Shown here: one piece after another, positions 8,401-17,339 of the stretch
How positions within the stretch are numbered: the stretch's first letter is position 1
Layout: every line of letters starts with the position of its first letter
Source of the DNA: an unicellular cyanobacterium SU2
GTDB taxonomy: Bacteria > Cyanobacteriota > Cyanobacteriia > Cyanobacteriales > Microcystaceae
Length of the DNA stretch: 64,000 nt
Assembly (NCBI GenBank): GCA_002110465.1
Contig: NEED01000071.1
Coordinates: forward strand, 240,522-304,521
Direction: 5' to 3'
Translations under genes and position numbers: made by a program
Notes under the pieces: generated by a model
Database searches by the model: none
What the model was told of the DNA's origin: nothing
What the model saw: the letters and a program-made list of their open reading frames with translations, nothing else

Positions 8401-11086
8401 TATAAATAAACCTTTAACACCTCCCCGTACTCCCATAGAGAAAGAATTAGTTGCCATCTGGACAGAAATTTTAGGGGTAACTGTTGGTATTAATGATGAC
8501 TTCTTTACTCTTGGGGGACATTCTTTATTAGCCACTCAAATTATTTCCCGTATTCGACAACAACTAAAATTAGAAATTCCCTTGCGATCACTGTTTGAAT
8601 TTCCTACCATTGCCCAGTTAAGTCAAATCATTGATAATCATAAACCGACATCGAAACCAAAAATTAAAAAAGTCTCTAGAGATCAACCCTTGCCCCTTTC
8701 TTTTGCTCAACAAAGATTATGGTTTTTAGATCAATTTGATCCTGGAAATCATTCTTATAATATGTCAGGAACGATTGAGTTACAAGGACAATTAAATGAG
8801 GAAGCTTTAGAAAAGAGTCTCAACGAAATTATCAGACGACATGAAGCCCTAAGAACCACATTTGAAACGAATAATGGTCAACCCATTCAAGTTATAAACT
8901 CTCAAGTCGATATTACGTTAGAGAAAGAAGATTTACAGTTATTATCTAATGCAGAAAAAGACACAAAAATAAAAGAAATTGTCATCCAACAAGTTGAACA
9001 ACCATTTAACTTAAAGCAAACCCCTTTACTGCGAACAAAATTAATTAAATTGGAAGACAATAATCACATTTTAATTTTCATCTTGCATCATATTATTTTT
9101 GATGTTTGGTCAAGTGGAGTTATTATTAAAGAAATCTCTAGCTTATACCATGCTTTTTGTCAAGATAAGCCCTCACCTTTGCCGGAATTACCAATACAGT
9201 ATACTGACTTTGCCTACTGGGAACAGCAATGGTTACAAGGGGAGGTTTTAGAAGAAGAATCTCAATACTGGCTAGAAAAGTTAGGTCATTTTCCCACTTT
9301 AAACCTTGACCAAATTAATAAAAAATTTGTAAATATTCCTGAAAAAAATTTATTTAAAGCTCCCCAAGATTTTAGCCTTTCTCCTACCTTATCACAGCAA
9401 CTTAATAAGATTTCACAGCAATCTGGTGTCACCCTATTTATGACCATTTTAGGTGCATTAAACGTCTTATTATATCGCTATACAAGAGAAGATGATCTTG
9501 TTATTGGAACTGATTTTGCTAACCGTAATCATCAAGAAACTGAGGCATTAATTGGCTTTTTTATTAACATTATTTTGTTGAGAAATAACTTATCAGGAAA
9601 GCCTAGTTTTCGAGAATTACTTTCACGAGTTAGGGAAACAACCCTAGAAGCTTATGCCCATCAAGACTTTCCCTTTGCCAAACTGGTCGAACTTTTACAA
9701 CCTGAAAGAAGTCTTGACCAAACCCCTTTATTTCAAGTTCTCTTAGTGTTTCAAAACGCCCCTGTCTCTCCCTTGAAATTATCAGGTTTAACTCTTAAAC
9801 CTGTACAACTTTATGAAGGAGAAGCAAGATTTGATCTCGTTTTATTTATAGAAGAAACTAACCAAGGAATTAAAGGAACTTGGAAATATAAAAGTAACAT
9901 TTTAACCCCTTCTACTGTTTATCAATTATCCAATCATTTTCAAACCCTTTTACAAAGCATTGTTAACAATCCAGACTTAACCATTGAGGAATTAGAAATG
10001 CAAAGCGAAGCCGAAAAACAGCAACAAATTCAACAACAATCTCAACGAGAAAACGCAAAACTCAATAAGTTTAAAAAATTCAAACGTATTCAACCTAAAG
10101 CTATCGCCGTATCCCCAGAAAAATTAATTAAAACCGAACAATTTAAACCAAATGAACCCTTACCATTGATTATTCAGCCCAATATTAATGATATTGATAT
10201 CATGGAATGGGCTAAAAATAATCGACCTTATCTAGAAGAAAAATTACAACAACACGGGGCAATTTTATTCAGAGGATTTAACTTTAATCAAGTCTCTGAT
10301 TTTGAAACATTATCTCAAGCTATTTGTCCTGATTTATTTGGTAATTATGGGGACTTACCCAGAGAAGGAATTAGTAATAAAGTTTACGGTTCAACCCCTT
10401 ATCCTACGGATAAAGCTATCTTATTTCATAACGAAAGTTCTCACCTCAATAGTTGGCCACAAAAAATTTGGTTTTTCTGCGTTCAACCCGCCGAAAAAGG
10501 CGGAGAAACCCCCATTGTTGACTGTCGAAAAATTTATCAAAATCTCGATAGTCATATCAGAAAAACTTTGGAAGAAAAACAGTTAATGTATGTCCGTAAT
10601 TACATCAAAGACTTTGATGTTAGCTGGCAAGATTTTTTTAAGACAGATGATAAAAAAGAAGTTGAAGATTACTGTCAAAAAAATACCATTAACTGGGAAT
10701 GGTTGCCTAATGATGGGTTAAGAACAAAAAAAGTTTGTCCCGCTATTATTCAACATCCCAATACCAAAGAATGTATCTTTTTTAATCAAGTTCAATTACA
10801 TCATATTTCCTTTCTTGATCCCGATGTTCGTCAATCTTTATTATCAAATTTTGCTTATGAAGGACTACCCCGTAATGTTTACTATGGGGATGGTTCACCC
10901 ATTGAAGATGAGGTTATGCACCACATTCAAACAGTTTATCAAGACTTATCAATTAGTTTTTTTTGGCAAAAAGGCGATGTTTTGATGTTAGATAATATGT
11001 TAACTGCTCATAGTCGAAACACCTACAAAGGAAAACGTAAAATTGTTGTTGCTATGGGCAATTTAGTCAATTTAGCAAATAGATAA
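5453..11086 (+). CDS. NRPS: C - A (Gly) - T - C - TauD/SyrP-like hydroxylase fusion
   Basis: 1877 residues. Order: a C domain with intact HHIVADAWS (~166); an A domain (~490-980) with YTSGSTGKPKG (~640); a T domain with GGHSLLA (~1021); a second C domain with HHIIFDVWS (~1211); then a TauD-like domain (~1560-1877) with HNE (~1659) and distal His in LTAHSR (~1851). The A-domain residues read D-I-L-Q-C-G-M-V-W-K, very close to the established Gly code DILQLGLVWK. The terminal C-hydroxylase pair has no A domain after it and must serve the Asp module on the next protein. A 20-residue insertion rich in TPN/PE (~616-635) sits in the A domain just before motif A3 and is encoded by short direct repeats. 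The protein starts with the TAATG overlap. Confidence 0.92.
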   Translation: MRAEDLELLDYLLEDQGVDTASPQGIPPRDNADDIPLSSAQTRLWFLTQLDPQSCAYNLPSALRLRGKLNFQALEDSINEIVQRHEVLRTIFREVEGQPQADVIPKLTLTIPIIDLRGHSQADTTNEVERLRQQEEETPFNLTNGPLIRLKVLYLTDDEQILLLNLHHIVADAWSKGVFIEELRQLYHAFSQGKPSPLPALPIQYADFAHWQQKRLQGDALTQQLDYWKQQLTDITPLSLPTDQPRPLTQTFNGGSESFILPSEVTQQLKSLAKQQDSTLFMTLLSAFVVLLYRYTQQEDICVGSPIANRSHPEIEPLIGFFLNTLVFRTNLSENPSFLDVLSRVKKVCLEAYENQDFPFEKLVEKLQPSRHLNHSPLFQVMFTLQKNTTKNNLSLPGLSVEVIEKEWTTAKFDLSLNMEETEDGVKAIFEYNTDIFERETIQRMVKHFLSLLDNIIAFPNQSIQTVPLLTELEKKQILKDWNQTEINYPKNSCLHHLFEKQVEKTPDTVALEFENDKLTYSQLNEKANNLAFYLQKSGVKPNDLVAICMERSIEMVIGLLAILKVGGTYIPLDPAYPQERINYILEYSQVEVILTQSWVWEGNREKYIIIEVDTQTPNPELRTPNSEPQTPEDLAYIIYTSGSTGKPKGVEISHQAIVNFLYSMAQQPGINSDDILLSITTLSFDIAGLELFLPLITGAKVVLASRETAIDGVALSQKIDQCNASIMQATPATWQMLIDAGWQGKKDLKILCGGEALSQPLAKDLLTKSSELWNMYGPTETTVWSMIEKIETEENITIGRPINNTQIYILDNHLQPVPIGIPGHLYIGGDGLARGYVNRPDLTEERFIKSPFNPDKRIYKTGDLARYLSNGKVEYRGRSDYQVKIRGFRIELGEIENQLNQHSEVKNSVVIAKKEASEIKRLVIYYIAKKEESVTSEDLRSYLKTKLPDYMVPSVFIPLDEFPLTPNGKINRKALSELQETFINKPLTPPRTPIEKELVAIWTEILGVTVGINDDFFTLGGHSLLATQIISRIRQQLKLEIPLRSLFEFPTIAQLSQIIDNHKPTSKPKIKKVSRDQPLPLSFAQQRLWFLDQFDPGNHSYNMSGTIELQGQLNEEALEKSLNEIIRRHEALRTTFETNNGQPIQVINSQVDITLEKEDLQLLSNAEKDTKIKEIVIQQVEQPFNLKQTPLLRTKLIKLEDNNHILIFILHHIIFDVWSSGVIIKEISSLYHAFCQDKPSPLPELPIQYTDFAYWEQQWLQGEVLEEESQYWLEKLGHFPTLNLDQINKKFVNIPEKNLFKAPQDFSLSPTLSQQLNKISQQSGVTLFMTILGALNVLLYRYTREDDLVIGTDFANRNHQETEALIGFFINIILLRNNLSGKPSFRELLSRVRETTLEAYAHQDFPFAKLVELLQPERSLDQTPLFQVLLVFQNAPVSPLKLSGLTLKPVQLYEGEARFDLVLFIEETNQGIKGTWKYKSNILTPSTVYQLSNHFQTLLQSIVNNPDLTIEELEMQSEAEKQQQIQQQSQRENAKLNKFKKFKRIQPKAIAVSPEKLIKTEQFKPNEPLPLIIQPNINDIDIMEWAKNNRPYLEEKLQQHGAILFRGFNFNQVSDFETLSQAICPDLFGNYGDLPREGISNKVYGSTPYPTDKAILFHNESSHLNSWPQKIWFFCVQPAEKGGETPIVDCRKIYQNLDSHIRKTLEEKQLMYVRNYIKDFDVSWQDFFKTDDKKEVEDYCQKNTINWEWLPNDGLRTKKVCPAIIQHPNTKECIFFNQVQLHHISFLDPDVRQSLLSNFAYEGLPRNVYYGDGSPIEDEVMHHIQTVYQDLSISFFWQKGDVLMLDNMLTAHSRNTYKGKRKIVVAMGNLVNLANR
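7298..7352 (+). repeat. Short direct repeats inside NRPS A domain
   Basis: About 55 bases built from imperfect copies of units such as CCGAACCCCAAA and CCCCGAACTCCGAACCCCAA. It is read in frame as a Pro/Thr/Asn/Glu-rich stretch between the A2 and A3 motifs. The base composition (almost only A and C plus a few G/T) is unlike the flanks. It resembles the short tandemly repeated sequences common in cyanobacteria. Homologous A domains in the other two proteins lack this insertion. Confidence 0.7.
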
Positions 11087-11130
11087 ATTTCAAAATCAAA
11101 TACTTTTTAAATAGATAAGAAGATACAAAT

Positions 11131-14100
11131 ATGACTAATCAAACTATTCAAGGATTTCGTCTTTCACCCCAACAAAAATATGTATGGTTACAACAACAAA
11201 TGGTTGACCCCACCTTGAGTAACCCATTTTGTTTACAAATTGCTCTTTTAATAAAAGGAAAATTACAAGTTAATCGCTTACAAAATTCTTTAGAAACTAT
11301 TATTAAGCGTTACGAGATTCTAAGAACTAATTATAAACAGGTTCAAGGAATTAAGTTCCCTATTCAAGTTGTTAATAACTTTTTTTATCTTCATTGGCAA
11401 CAACATAAAAACCTAAATCAACCCATTGATCAAACTATCGAAAATATTTTTAAAACCCATCGAGAAAAGTTAAATAAACTCGATAAAACTACCCTATTTT
11501 ATTCATCTTTATTAACCATTTCAGAAACAGAACATTTTTTACTGATTAGTTTACCTGCATTAAACAGCGATGCAGACACCCTCAAAAACTTAACTCAAGA
11601 AATTTATAATATTTATCATCAAAAAGATATTGATGAGGAACCCATTCAATATTTACAATTTTCTGAATGGCAAAACGAACTATTAGAAGATGAAGACGCA
11701 ACAGAAGGGTTTAATTATTGGCAACAAGAAATACAACAACAAAACCCTAGTTTAATATTTCCTTTTGAACAGCAAACTCTAAACCCTTTCAACCCTAAAA
11801 CTTATATCTTAGAAATTGATAGAGAAATTACAGAAAAAATAAATAGTTTTGCTACAAATTACAATATTACTATTGACAATTTTCTGTTAACTTGCTGGCA
11901 AATTTTACTATCAAAACTCACCAATGAAACCGATATTATTATTAATACTACTTATAATGGAAGAACCTATGAAGAACTCCAAGAAATTTTAGGATTAGTT
12001 AATAAATCGATTCCTGTTTATAGTCAAATCGATGAATCAATGACTTTAAATGAATTACTTATTAAAACCAATGAAACCGTTATTAATTATCGTCCTTGGC
12101 AAGAATATTATCTAGGAAATGAAAATAATATCAACCCCATAGCGTTTGAGTTTCAAACTTATCCCAAACAGTATCAAGGAAATGACATAAGTATCAGTTT
12201 ATATAAACAGTATACCTGTAGTGATCGCTTTAAACTAAAACTCTTTTGTTTACTCCAAGAAAATATTCTAAAAACCAAATTTTACTATAATTTTAGTCTC
12301 TTCAAACTAGAAGAAATTAAACGCTTTTCTGAGTATTTTCAAACCTTGTTAATCAATATTTTAAGGCATCCTAACTCTCAAGTAAAAGACCTAGAAATCC
12401 TGAATGAAACCCATATTAGTCAATTAATAAGAGAACTCAATCAAACTAAGGTCAACCATCCTAACCTTAATTCCTTTACAGAAAAATTTGAACAACAAGT
12501 TAAACAAACACCTCAGAGTATAGCCCTTGTTTATGAAGAGAAAGAACTCTCTTATCAACAGTTAAACGAAAAATCAAATCAACTTGCTCATTACTTAATA
12601 AAACTGGGAGTGAAACCCGATACTCCTGTCCCAGTTTATGGTGATCGCTCTTTAGAAATGATCATCGCCATGTTAGGCATCATGAAAGCAGGAGGAGCTT
12701 ATTTACCCATCGATTCTGCCTTACCTTTTGCTGGACTACAACAACGACTAAGAGAAGCAAAAGCCCATATTTTAATCACACAAAAATCTTTAGTAACCTT
12801 CCAATCTTTACCCAATTATCAAGTTATTGATCTAGACAAAGACTGGCAAACTATCGCCCAACAGAGTCAACAAAATCCTCACCTTCAACTAACACCTGAA
12901 ACCTTAGCCTACATCATCTTTACCTCTGGTTCTACCGGACAACCCAAAGGAGTGGCCATCGAACACCGTCAACTCCTTAACTATCTCCATAGCATCGTTA
13001 AAAAATTAGAAATTCCCCTCAATGCCAACTTTGCCCTAGTTTCCACCCTAGCTGCCGACTTAGGCCATACTTGCATCTTTCCCGCCCTTGCGACTGGGGG
13101 GTGTCTGTATCTCATTTCTCAAGAACGGGCTGCTAATGCAAAAGCCCTAGCCGACTACTTCCAACAGCATTCCATCGACTGCCTAAAAATCGTCCCCTCT
13201 CACCTCCAGGCGTTACTTACAGCAGATCCTCAAGGGTCATTTTTACCCCGTCAGCGACTCATATTAGGGGGAGAAGCCACCTCTTGGGAACTGGTTGAGC
13301 AAATTCGGCAAAAAGCCCCCAACTGCCGTCTATTCAACCATTATGGACCCACAGAAACCACCGTCGGAGTCACCACCTACTCCATTGACTCCCAAACACC
13401 CACTCTGGGAACCGTTCCCATCGGTCGTCCTCTTGACAACACTCAACTATACATCCTCGATCGCCACTTAAAACCTGTTCCTATGGGGGTTGCAGGAGAA
13501 TTATACATCGGGGGTGGAGGGGTTGCACGAGGCTATCTCAACCGCCCAGAATTGACCATCCAACGCTTTATTAATAGTCCCTTTAACCCCCCCGAAAGAC
13601 TTTATAAAACAGGCGATCTGGTTCGCTATCTTCCTGACGGTAACCTCGAATTTTTAGGTAGATTAGATAATCAAGTTAAAATTCACGGATTTCGTATTGA
13701 ACTAGGAGAAATTGAAGCAGCTTTATTAGAACATTCCCAAATATCTCAAGCGGTTGTCATTGCTAAAGAAGAACGTTTAATTGCTTATATTGTGCCAAAA
13801 AAATTAACTTCAGAAGAAAGTCAATGGCGGGAATTCTTACAAGCAAAATTACCCCACTACATGATCCCCTCTAGCTATGTTCAATTAAAAGCCCTTCCCC
13901 TCACCAAAAATGGCAAAATTGCTCGTCATAAATTACCCGATCCTCAGATTGAAAATAAGGTTAAATTTGTTCCCCCCAGAAACGAAACTGAAGCCCTACT
14001 CTGTAAAATTTTTTCAGAAGTTTTAGGGGTTAAAAAAATTGGCATTCATGATAACTTCTTTACCCTTGGAGGTCATTCTTTACAGGCTATTCAATTAGTC

Positions 14101-15447
14101 TCTAAAATATCTATCGCTATGAATTGTGATATTTCCGTCAAATCCCTATTTGTACGGCCAACCATTGCAGAATTTAGCTCAATTTTACAGAAAAAATCGA
14201 AACCATCTCAACCCATGAATCAAGCTACTCAATCTAAACCTGAATTACAAATTTCTCCTTTCATTAAAGTAGAACATCGTTCGTTATTAACCTTATTAAT
14301 GACGGGTAAAATAGCACCCATTGACTCTGCTGCTTTGACTTATTTCCCTACTCCTGATTTCAACCGATTAGAAGAATTAGGCTGCACTCCCCAAACCATA
14401 ATCGAAGAATTTTCCGATAATCTTCCTATCATTAGTACCCTATTAGAAACCCCATTAGGACGTATTGCCTTAATTTGTTTACCTCAATTCGTTTATGAAC
14501 TGTATGAAGATAAAAATAATACGGTTAATAAAATTATTGAAGCCTTAGAAATGGCCAAACAAATAGGAGCAAAAACCGTATCTTTAACCGGTTTATTACC
14601 ATCAGCAACCGATTACGGACAAGCCATCACTCAAGCTATTTCTTATCGCCAAGATTTACCCTCAATTACTACCGGTCATGGAACCACTAGTGCAACAGTG
14701 GTGCTATCTATCGAGAACATTTTACGAGAAGCTTGTCGTCCTATTTCCCAAGAAAAAATAGGATTTTTAGGGTTAGGTTCAGTCGGAATTAGTACCCTTC
14801 GTTTAATGTTAAAAACCTTACCCCATCCTCAAGAAATTCTACTTTGTGATATTTACGATAAATTGGATCATCTTGAGATAACTAAACAAGAAATTATCGA
14901 TCAATTTAAATTCAAAGGCGATGTTCATCTCATTCTCTCTAAAACAGAAGTTCCTCAAGAAATGTATCAATCTAGTTTAATTATTGGTGCGACCAATGTA
15001 GCTGATATTTTAGATGTTAATAAACTTAATCCTAAAACTTTAATTGTTGATGATTCTGCGCCTCATTGTTTCTCAGTTGAAAAAGCTATTCAACGATTAG
15101 AGACTGAGCAAGATATCTTATTTACAGAAGGAGGGATATTACGACCTTCTCAAGCCATCGAACGCTTGATTTATTTACCGAAAAACATTGAAAAAGTTAT
15201 GACTAATAAACAACGTAATGATTATCTAAATCGTCAACCATTTAATATTACGGGTTGTGTTTTTTCTAGTTTACTCTCTAATTGCTTTGAGCAGTTAACA
15301 CCGAAAGTGGGTTTCGTTGACCTAGAAACTTCTTTACAACATTATAAAGTCCTCAAAGACCTGAATTTTAGAGCAGCCGATTTATCCTGTAAAAATTACC
15401 AGTTATCTCCCGAATTAATTGATGAATTTAAACAGAAGTCAAAATAA
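11131..15447 (+). CDS. Terminal NRPS: interface-like C - A (Asp) - T - AAR-like reductase
   Basis: 1438 residues. The N-terminal C-like domain (~5-440) reads SLPALNSDADT in place of HHxxxDG, so it is probably non-catalytic. The A domain (~460-965) has FTSGSTGQPKG (~597) and specificity residues D-L-T-K-L-G-H-V-G-K, the Asp code. The T domain has GGHSLQA (~983). The last ~400 residues (1040-1438) are not a thioesterase nor the usual SDR-type reductase. They align by eye with cyanobacterial acyl-ACP reductase: TTGHGTTSATV (AAR has TTGNTHTA), a GLGSVG Rossmann motif (~1213), a late EGG (AAR NGG), and GCVFSSLLSNCF with Cys1376 in the place of the AAR catalytic Cys. Inference: it accepts the carrier-bound peptide on Cys and releases it as an aldehyde. 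It is the last gene of the cluster on this side. Confidence 0.88.
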   Translation: MTNQTIQGFRLSPQQKYVWLQQQMVDPTLSNPFCLQIALLIKGKLQVNRLQNSLETIIKRYEILRTNYKQVQGIKFPIQVVNNFFYLHWQQHKNLNQPIDQTIENIFKTHREKLNKLDKTTLFYSSLLTISETEHFLLISLPALNSDADTLKNLTQEIYNIYHQKDIDEEPIQYLQFSEWQNELLEDEDATEGFNYWQQEIQQQNPSLIFPFEQQTLNPFNPKTYILEIDREITEKINSFATNYNITIDNFLLTCWQILLSKLTNETDIIINTTYNGRTYEELQEILGLVNKSIPVYSQIDESMTLNELLIKTNETVINYRPWQEYYLGNENNINPIAFEFQTYPKQYQGNDISISLYKQYTCSDRFKLKLFCLLQENILKTKFYYNFSLFKLEEIKRFSEYFQTLLINILRHPNSQVKDLEILNETHISQLIRELNQTKVNHPNLNSFTEKFEQQVKQTPQSIALVYEEKELSYQQLNEKSNQLAHYLIKLGVKPDTPVPVYGDRSLEMIIAMLGIMKAGGAYLPIDSALPFAGLQQRLREAKAHILITQKSLVTFQSLPNYQVIDLDKDWQTIAQQSQQNPHLQLTPETLAYIIFTSGSTGQPKGVAIEHRQLLNYLHSIVKKLEIPLNANFALVSTLAADLGHTCIFPALATGGCLYLISQERAANAKALADYFQQHSIDCLKIVPSHLQALLTADPQGSFLPRQRLILGGEATSWELVEQIRQKAPNCRLFNHYGPTETTVGVTTYSIDSQTPTLGTVPIGRPLDNTQLYILDRHLKPVPMGVAGELYIGGGGVARGYLNRPELTIQRFINSPFNPPERLYKTGDLVRYLPDGNLEFLGRLDNQVKIHGFRIELGEIEAALLEHSQISQAVVIAKEERLIAYIVPKKLTSEESQWREFLQAKLPHYMIPSSYVQLKALPLTKNGKIARHKLPDPQIENKVKFVPPRNETEALLCKIFSEVLGVKKIGIHDNFFTLGGHSLQAIQLVSKISIAMNCDISVKSLFVRPTIAEFSSILQKKSKPSQPMNQATQSKPELQISPFIKVEHRSLLTLLMTGKIAPIDSAALTYFPTPDFNRLEELGCTPQTIIEEFSDNLPIISTLLETPLGRIALICLPQFVYELYEDKNNTVNKIIEALEMAKQIGAKTVSLTGLLPSATDYGQAITQAISYRQDLPSITTGHGTTSATVVLSIENILREACRPISQEKIGFLGLGSVGISTLRLMLKTLPHPQEILLCDIYDKLDHLEITKQEIIDQFKFKGDVHLILSKTEVPQEMYQSSLIIGATNVADILDVNKLNPKTLIVDDSAPHCFSVEKAIQRLETEQDILFTEGGILRPSQAIERLIYLPKNIEKVMTNKQRNDYLNRQPFNITGCVFSSLLSNCFEQLTPKVGFVDLETSLQHYKVLKDLNFRAADLSCKNYQLSPELIDEFKQKSK

Positions 15448-15527
15448 TCAATTAGAGGTTAGGTAAGGGAAAATAGACTGCTTAATCTCTCAATTTTTAC
15501 CTATCAATTTACTCAAAATAAACGATA

Positions 15528-17297
15528 ATGAAAATTGCGATCGCTCAACTGAATCCTACCATCGGGGACTTGGTTAATAATTCACAAAAAATCCTGGATG
15601 CTGCTCATCACGCAGTAGCTCAAAATGCTCGATTATTATTAACCCCAGAACTTTCTTTATGTGGTTATTCTCCCCGTGATTTATTACTCTATCCTAACTT
15701 TATTGAATCCCTCACCGCTCAACTACAAGAACTCGCTCAAAAATTACCTCCTGAATTAGCTGTTTTAGTTGGGACTGTTACTCCTAATAAGTTTGCTCAT
15801 TTAAAGGGAGAAAAACCCTTATTTAATAGTGTTAGTTTATTAGAAAATAGAGAAATAAAACGAACGTTTCATAAATGGCTATTACCGACTTATGATGTTT
15901 TTGATGAACATCGCTACTTTGAAGCTGGAAAAAAGCCGAATATTTTTCAATTATCTGTTGATAGGAATTCTAAGGAAAAAATAAAAATTGGAGTGACTAT
16001 TTGTGAAGATTTATGGAACGATGAACAATTTTGGCAAAAGCGTTCTTATAAACATAATCCTCTCAAAGACTTAGTTGATCTTAATATTGACCTAATCGTT
16101 AATTTATCCGCTTCCCCTTACTATCTTCATAAACCAGAACTGCGAAAGCAGATGATACAATCAAGCAGTAATCATTATCAAATCCCTATTATTTATGTTA
16201 ATCAAATTGGGGGAAATGACGACTTGATTTTTGATGGTAATAGTTTTGCTGTAAATCAAAAAGGAGAACTTGTTTCAGAAGCAAAAGCATTTTCAGAAGA
16301 TTTTACGACCTTTGATTTTGAACCAAAAACAAAAGAATTTTCTTTAACTCCTATTATTCATTTACCCCAAATTGAAGAACAAGAACTGTTTTCAGCCTTA
16401 GTATTAGGACTGAAAGATTATGCCAAAAAATGTAACTTTACTCAAGTTATTTTAGGTTTAAGCGGAGGGATTGACTCAGCTTTAGTGGCGGCGATCGCAA
16501 CTACAGCGATGGGAGCAGAAAATGTTTTAGGGGTATTAATGCCATCCCCTTATAGTTCGGATCATTCTCTCAAAGATGCTCAAAATTTAGTCAAAAATCT
16601 AGGCATTAATCATCATATTTTACCGATTGGTGAAATCATGGAAACCTACGATCAAGTTCTCGATCCTTTATTTTCAGGGACAGAATTTGGTATTGCTGAA
16701 GAAAATTTACAGGCTCGGATTCGAGGTAATTTATTAATGTCTTTGGCTAACAAATTTGGTTATTTATTATTATCAACAGGAAATAAATCAGAAATGGCTG
16801 TTGGTTATTGTACCCTATATGGTGATATGAATGGGGGATTAGCTGTGATTGCTGATGTACCAAAGACTCGTGTTTTTTCCCTATGTCATTGGTTAAATCT
16901 TCATCAAGAAATCATCCCCAATAATATTTTAATTAAGCCCCCCAGTGCTGAACTAAAACCTAATCAAGTCGATCAAGATTCCCTTCCTCCTTATGAAATT
17001 CTTGACGCAATTTTAAATCTAAATATTAATCATCATCAATCTTTTGATGAAATTGCTCAAGCAGGATTTGATGCACATATTGTGAAAAAAGTCTTAAAAT
17101 TAGTAACTCGTGCTGAATTTAAGCGTACACAATCTCCTCTAGTGTTAAAAGTGACAGATAAAGCTTTTGGAACAGGTTGGCGTATGCCTATTTGCTCTAG
17201 GGATTCGGCGTTGCACCATTGCGGGATGATTTATAATCAAAAAGAATTTTTTATGACAAGCGATCGCTCTTTGAAAAACAAAAATGAACTGTCCTAA
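15528..17297 (+). CDS. nadE: Glutamine-dependent NAD+ synthetase
   Basis: 589 residues, two domains. The N-terminal nitrilase-type amidase (~1-270) has its catalytic Glu in TPELSLCGYS, Lys in FHKWLLPTYD and Cys in VTICEDLW (~158). The C-terminal synthetase (~285-560) has the ATP pyrophosphatase loop LSGGIDSAL (~310) and STGNKSEMAVGY. The enzyme makes NAD+ from deamido-NAD+, ATP and glutamine-derived ammonia in the cytosol. It has its own leader of about 80 bases after the NRPS cluster and is probably not part of it. The ~20 residues after the conserved C-terminus are unremarkable. Confidence 0.96.
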   Translation: MKIAIAQLNPTIGDLVNNSQKILDAAHHAVAQNARLLLTPELSLCGYSPRDLLLYPNFIESLTAQLQELAQKLPPELAVLVGTVTPNKFAHLKGEKPLFNSVSLLENREIKRTFHKWLLPTYDVFDEHRYFEAGKKPNIFQLSVDRNSKEKIKIGVTICEDLWNDEQFWQKRSYKHNPLKDLVDLNIDLIVNLSASPYYLHKPELRKQMIQSSSNHYQIPIIYVNQIGGNDDLIFDGNSFAVNQKGELVSEAKAFSEDFTTFDFEPKTKEFSLTPIIHLPQIEEQELFSALVLGLKDYAKKCNFTQVILGLSGGIDSALVAAIATTAMGAENVLGVLMPSPYSSDHSLKDAQNLVKNLGINHHILPIGEIMETYDQVLDPLFSGTEFGIAEENLQARIRGNLLMSLANKFGYLLLSTGNKSEMAVGYCTLYGDMNGGLAVIADVPKTRVFSLCHWLNLHQEIIPNNILIKPPSAELKPNQVDQDSLPPYEILDAILNLNINHHQSFDEIAQAGFDAHIVKKVLKLVTRAEFKRTQSPLVLKVTDKAFGTGWRMPICSRDSALHHCGMIYNQKEFFMTSDRSLKNKNELS

Positions 17298-17339
17298 ATC
17301 TAACTCTGATAATCTTAGAAAGAATGGTCATAGACTTAG

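Noticed and set aside
1..15447. Polyketide or thioesterase release in the NRPS cluster
   Set aside because: No KS, AT or TE motif (GxSxG with the TE context) could be found; the terminal domain is AAR-like.
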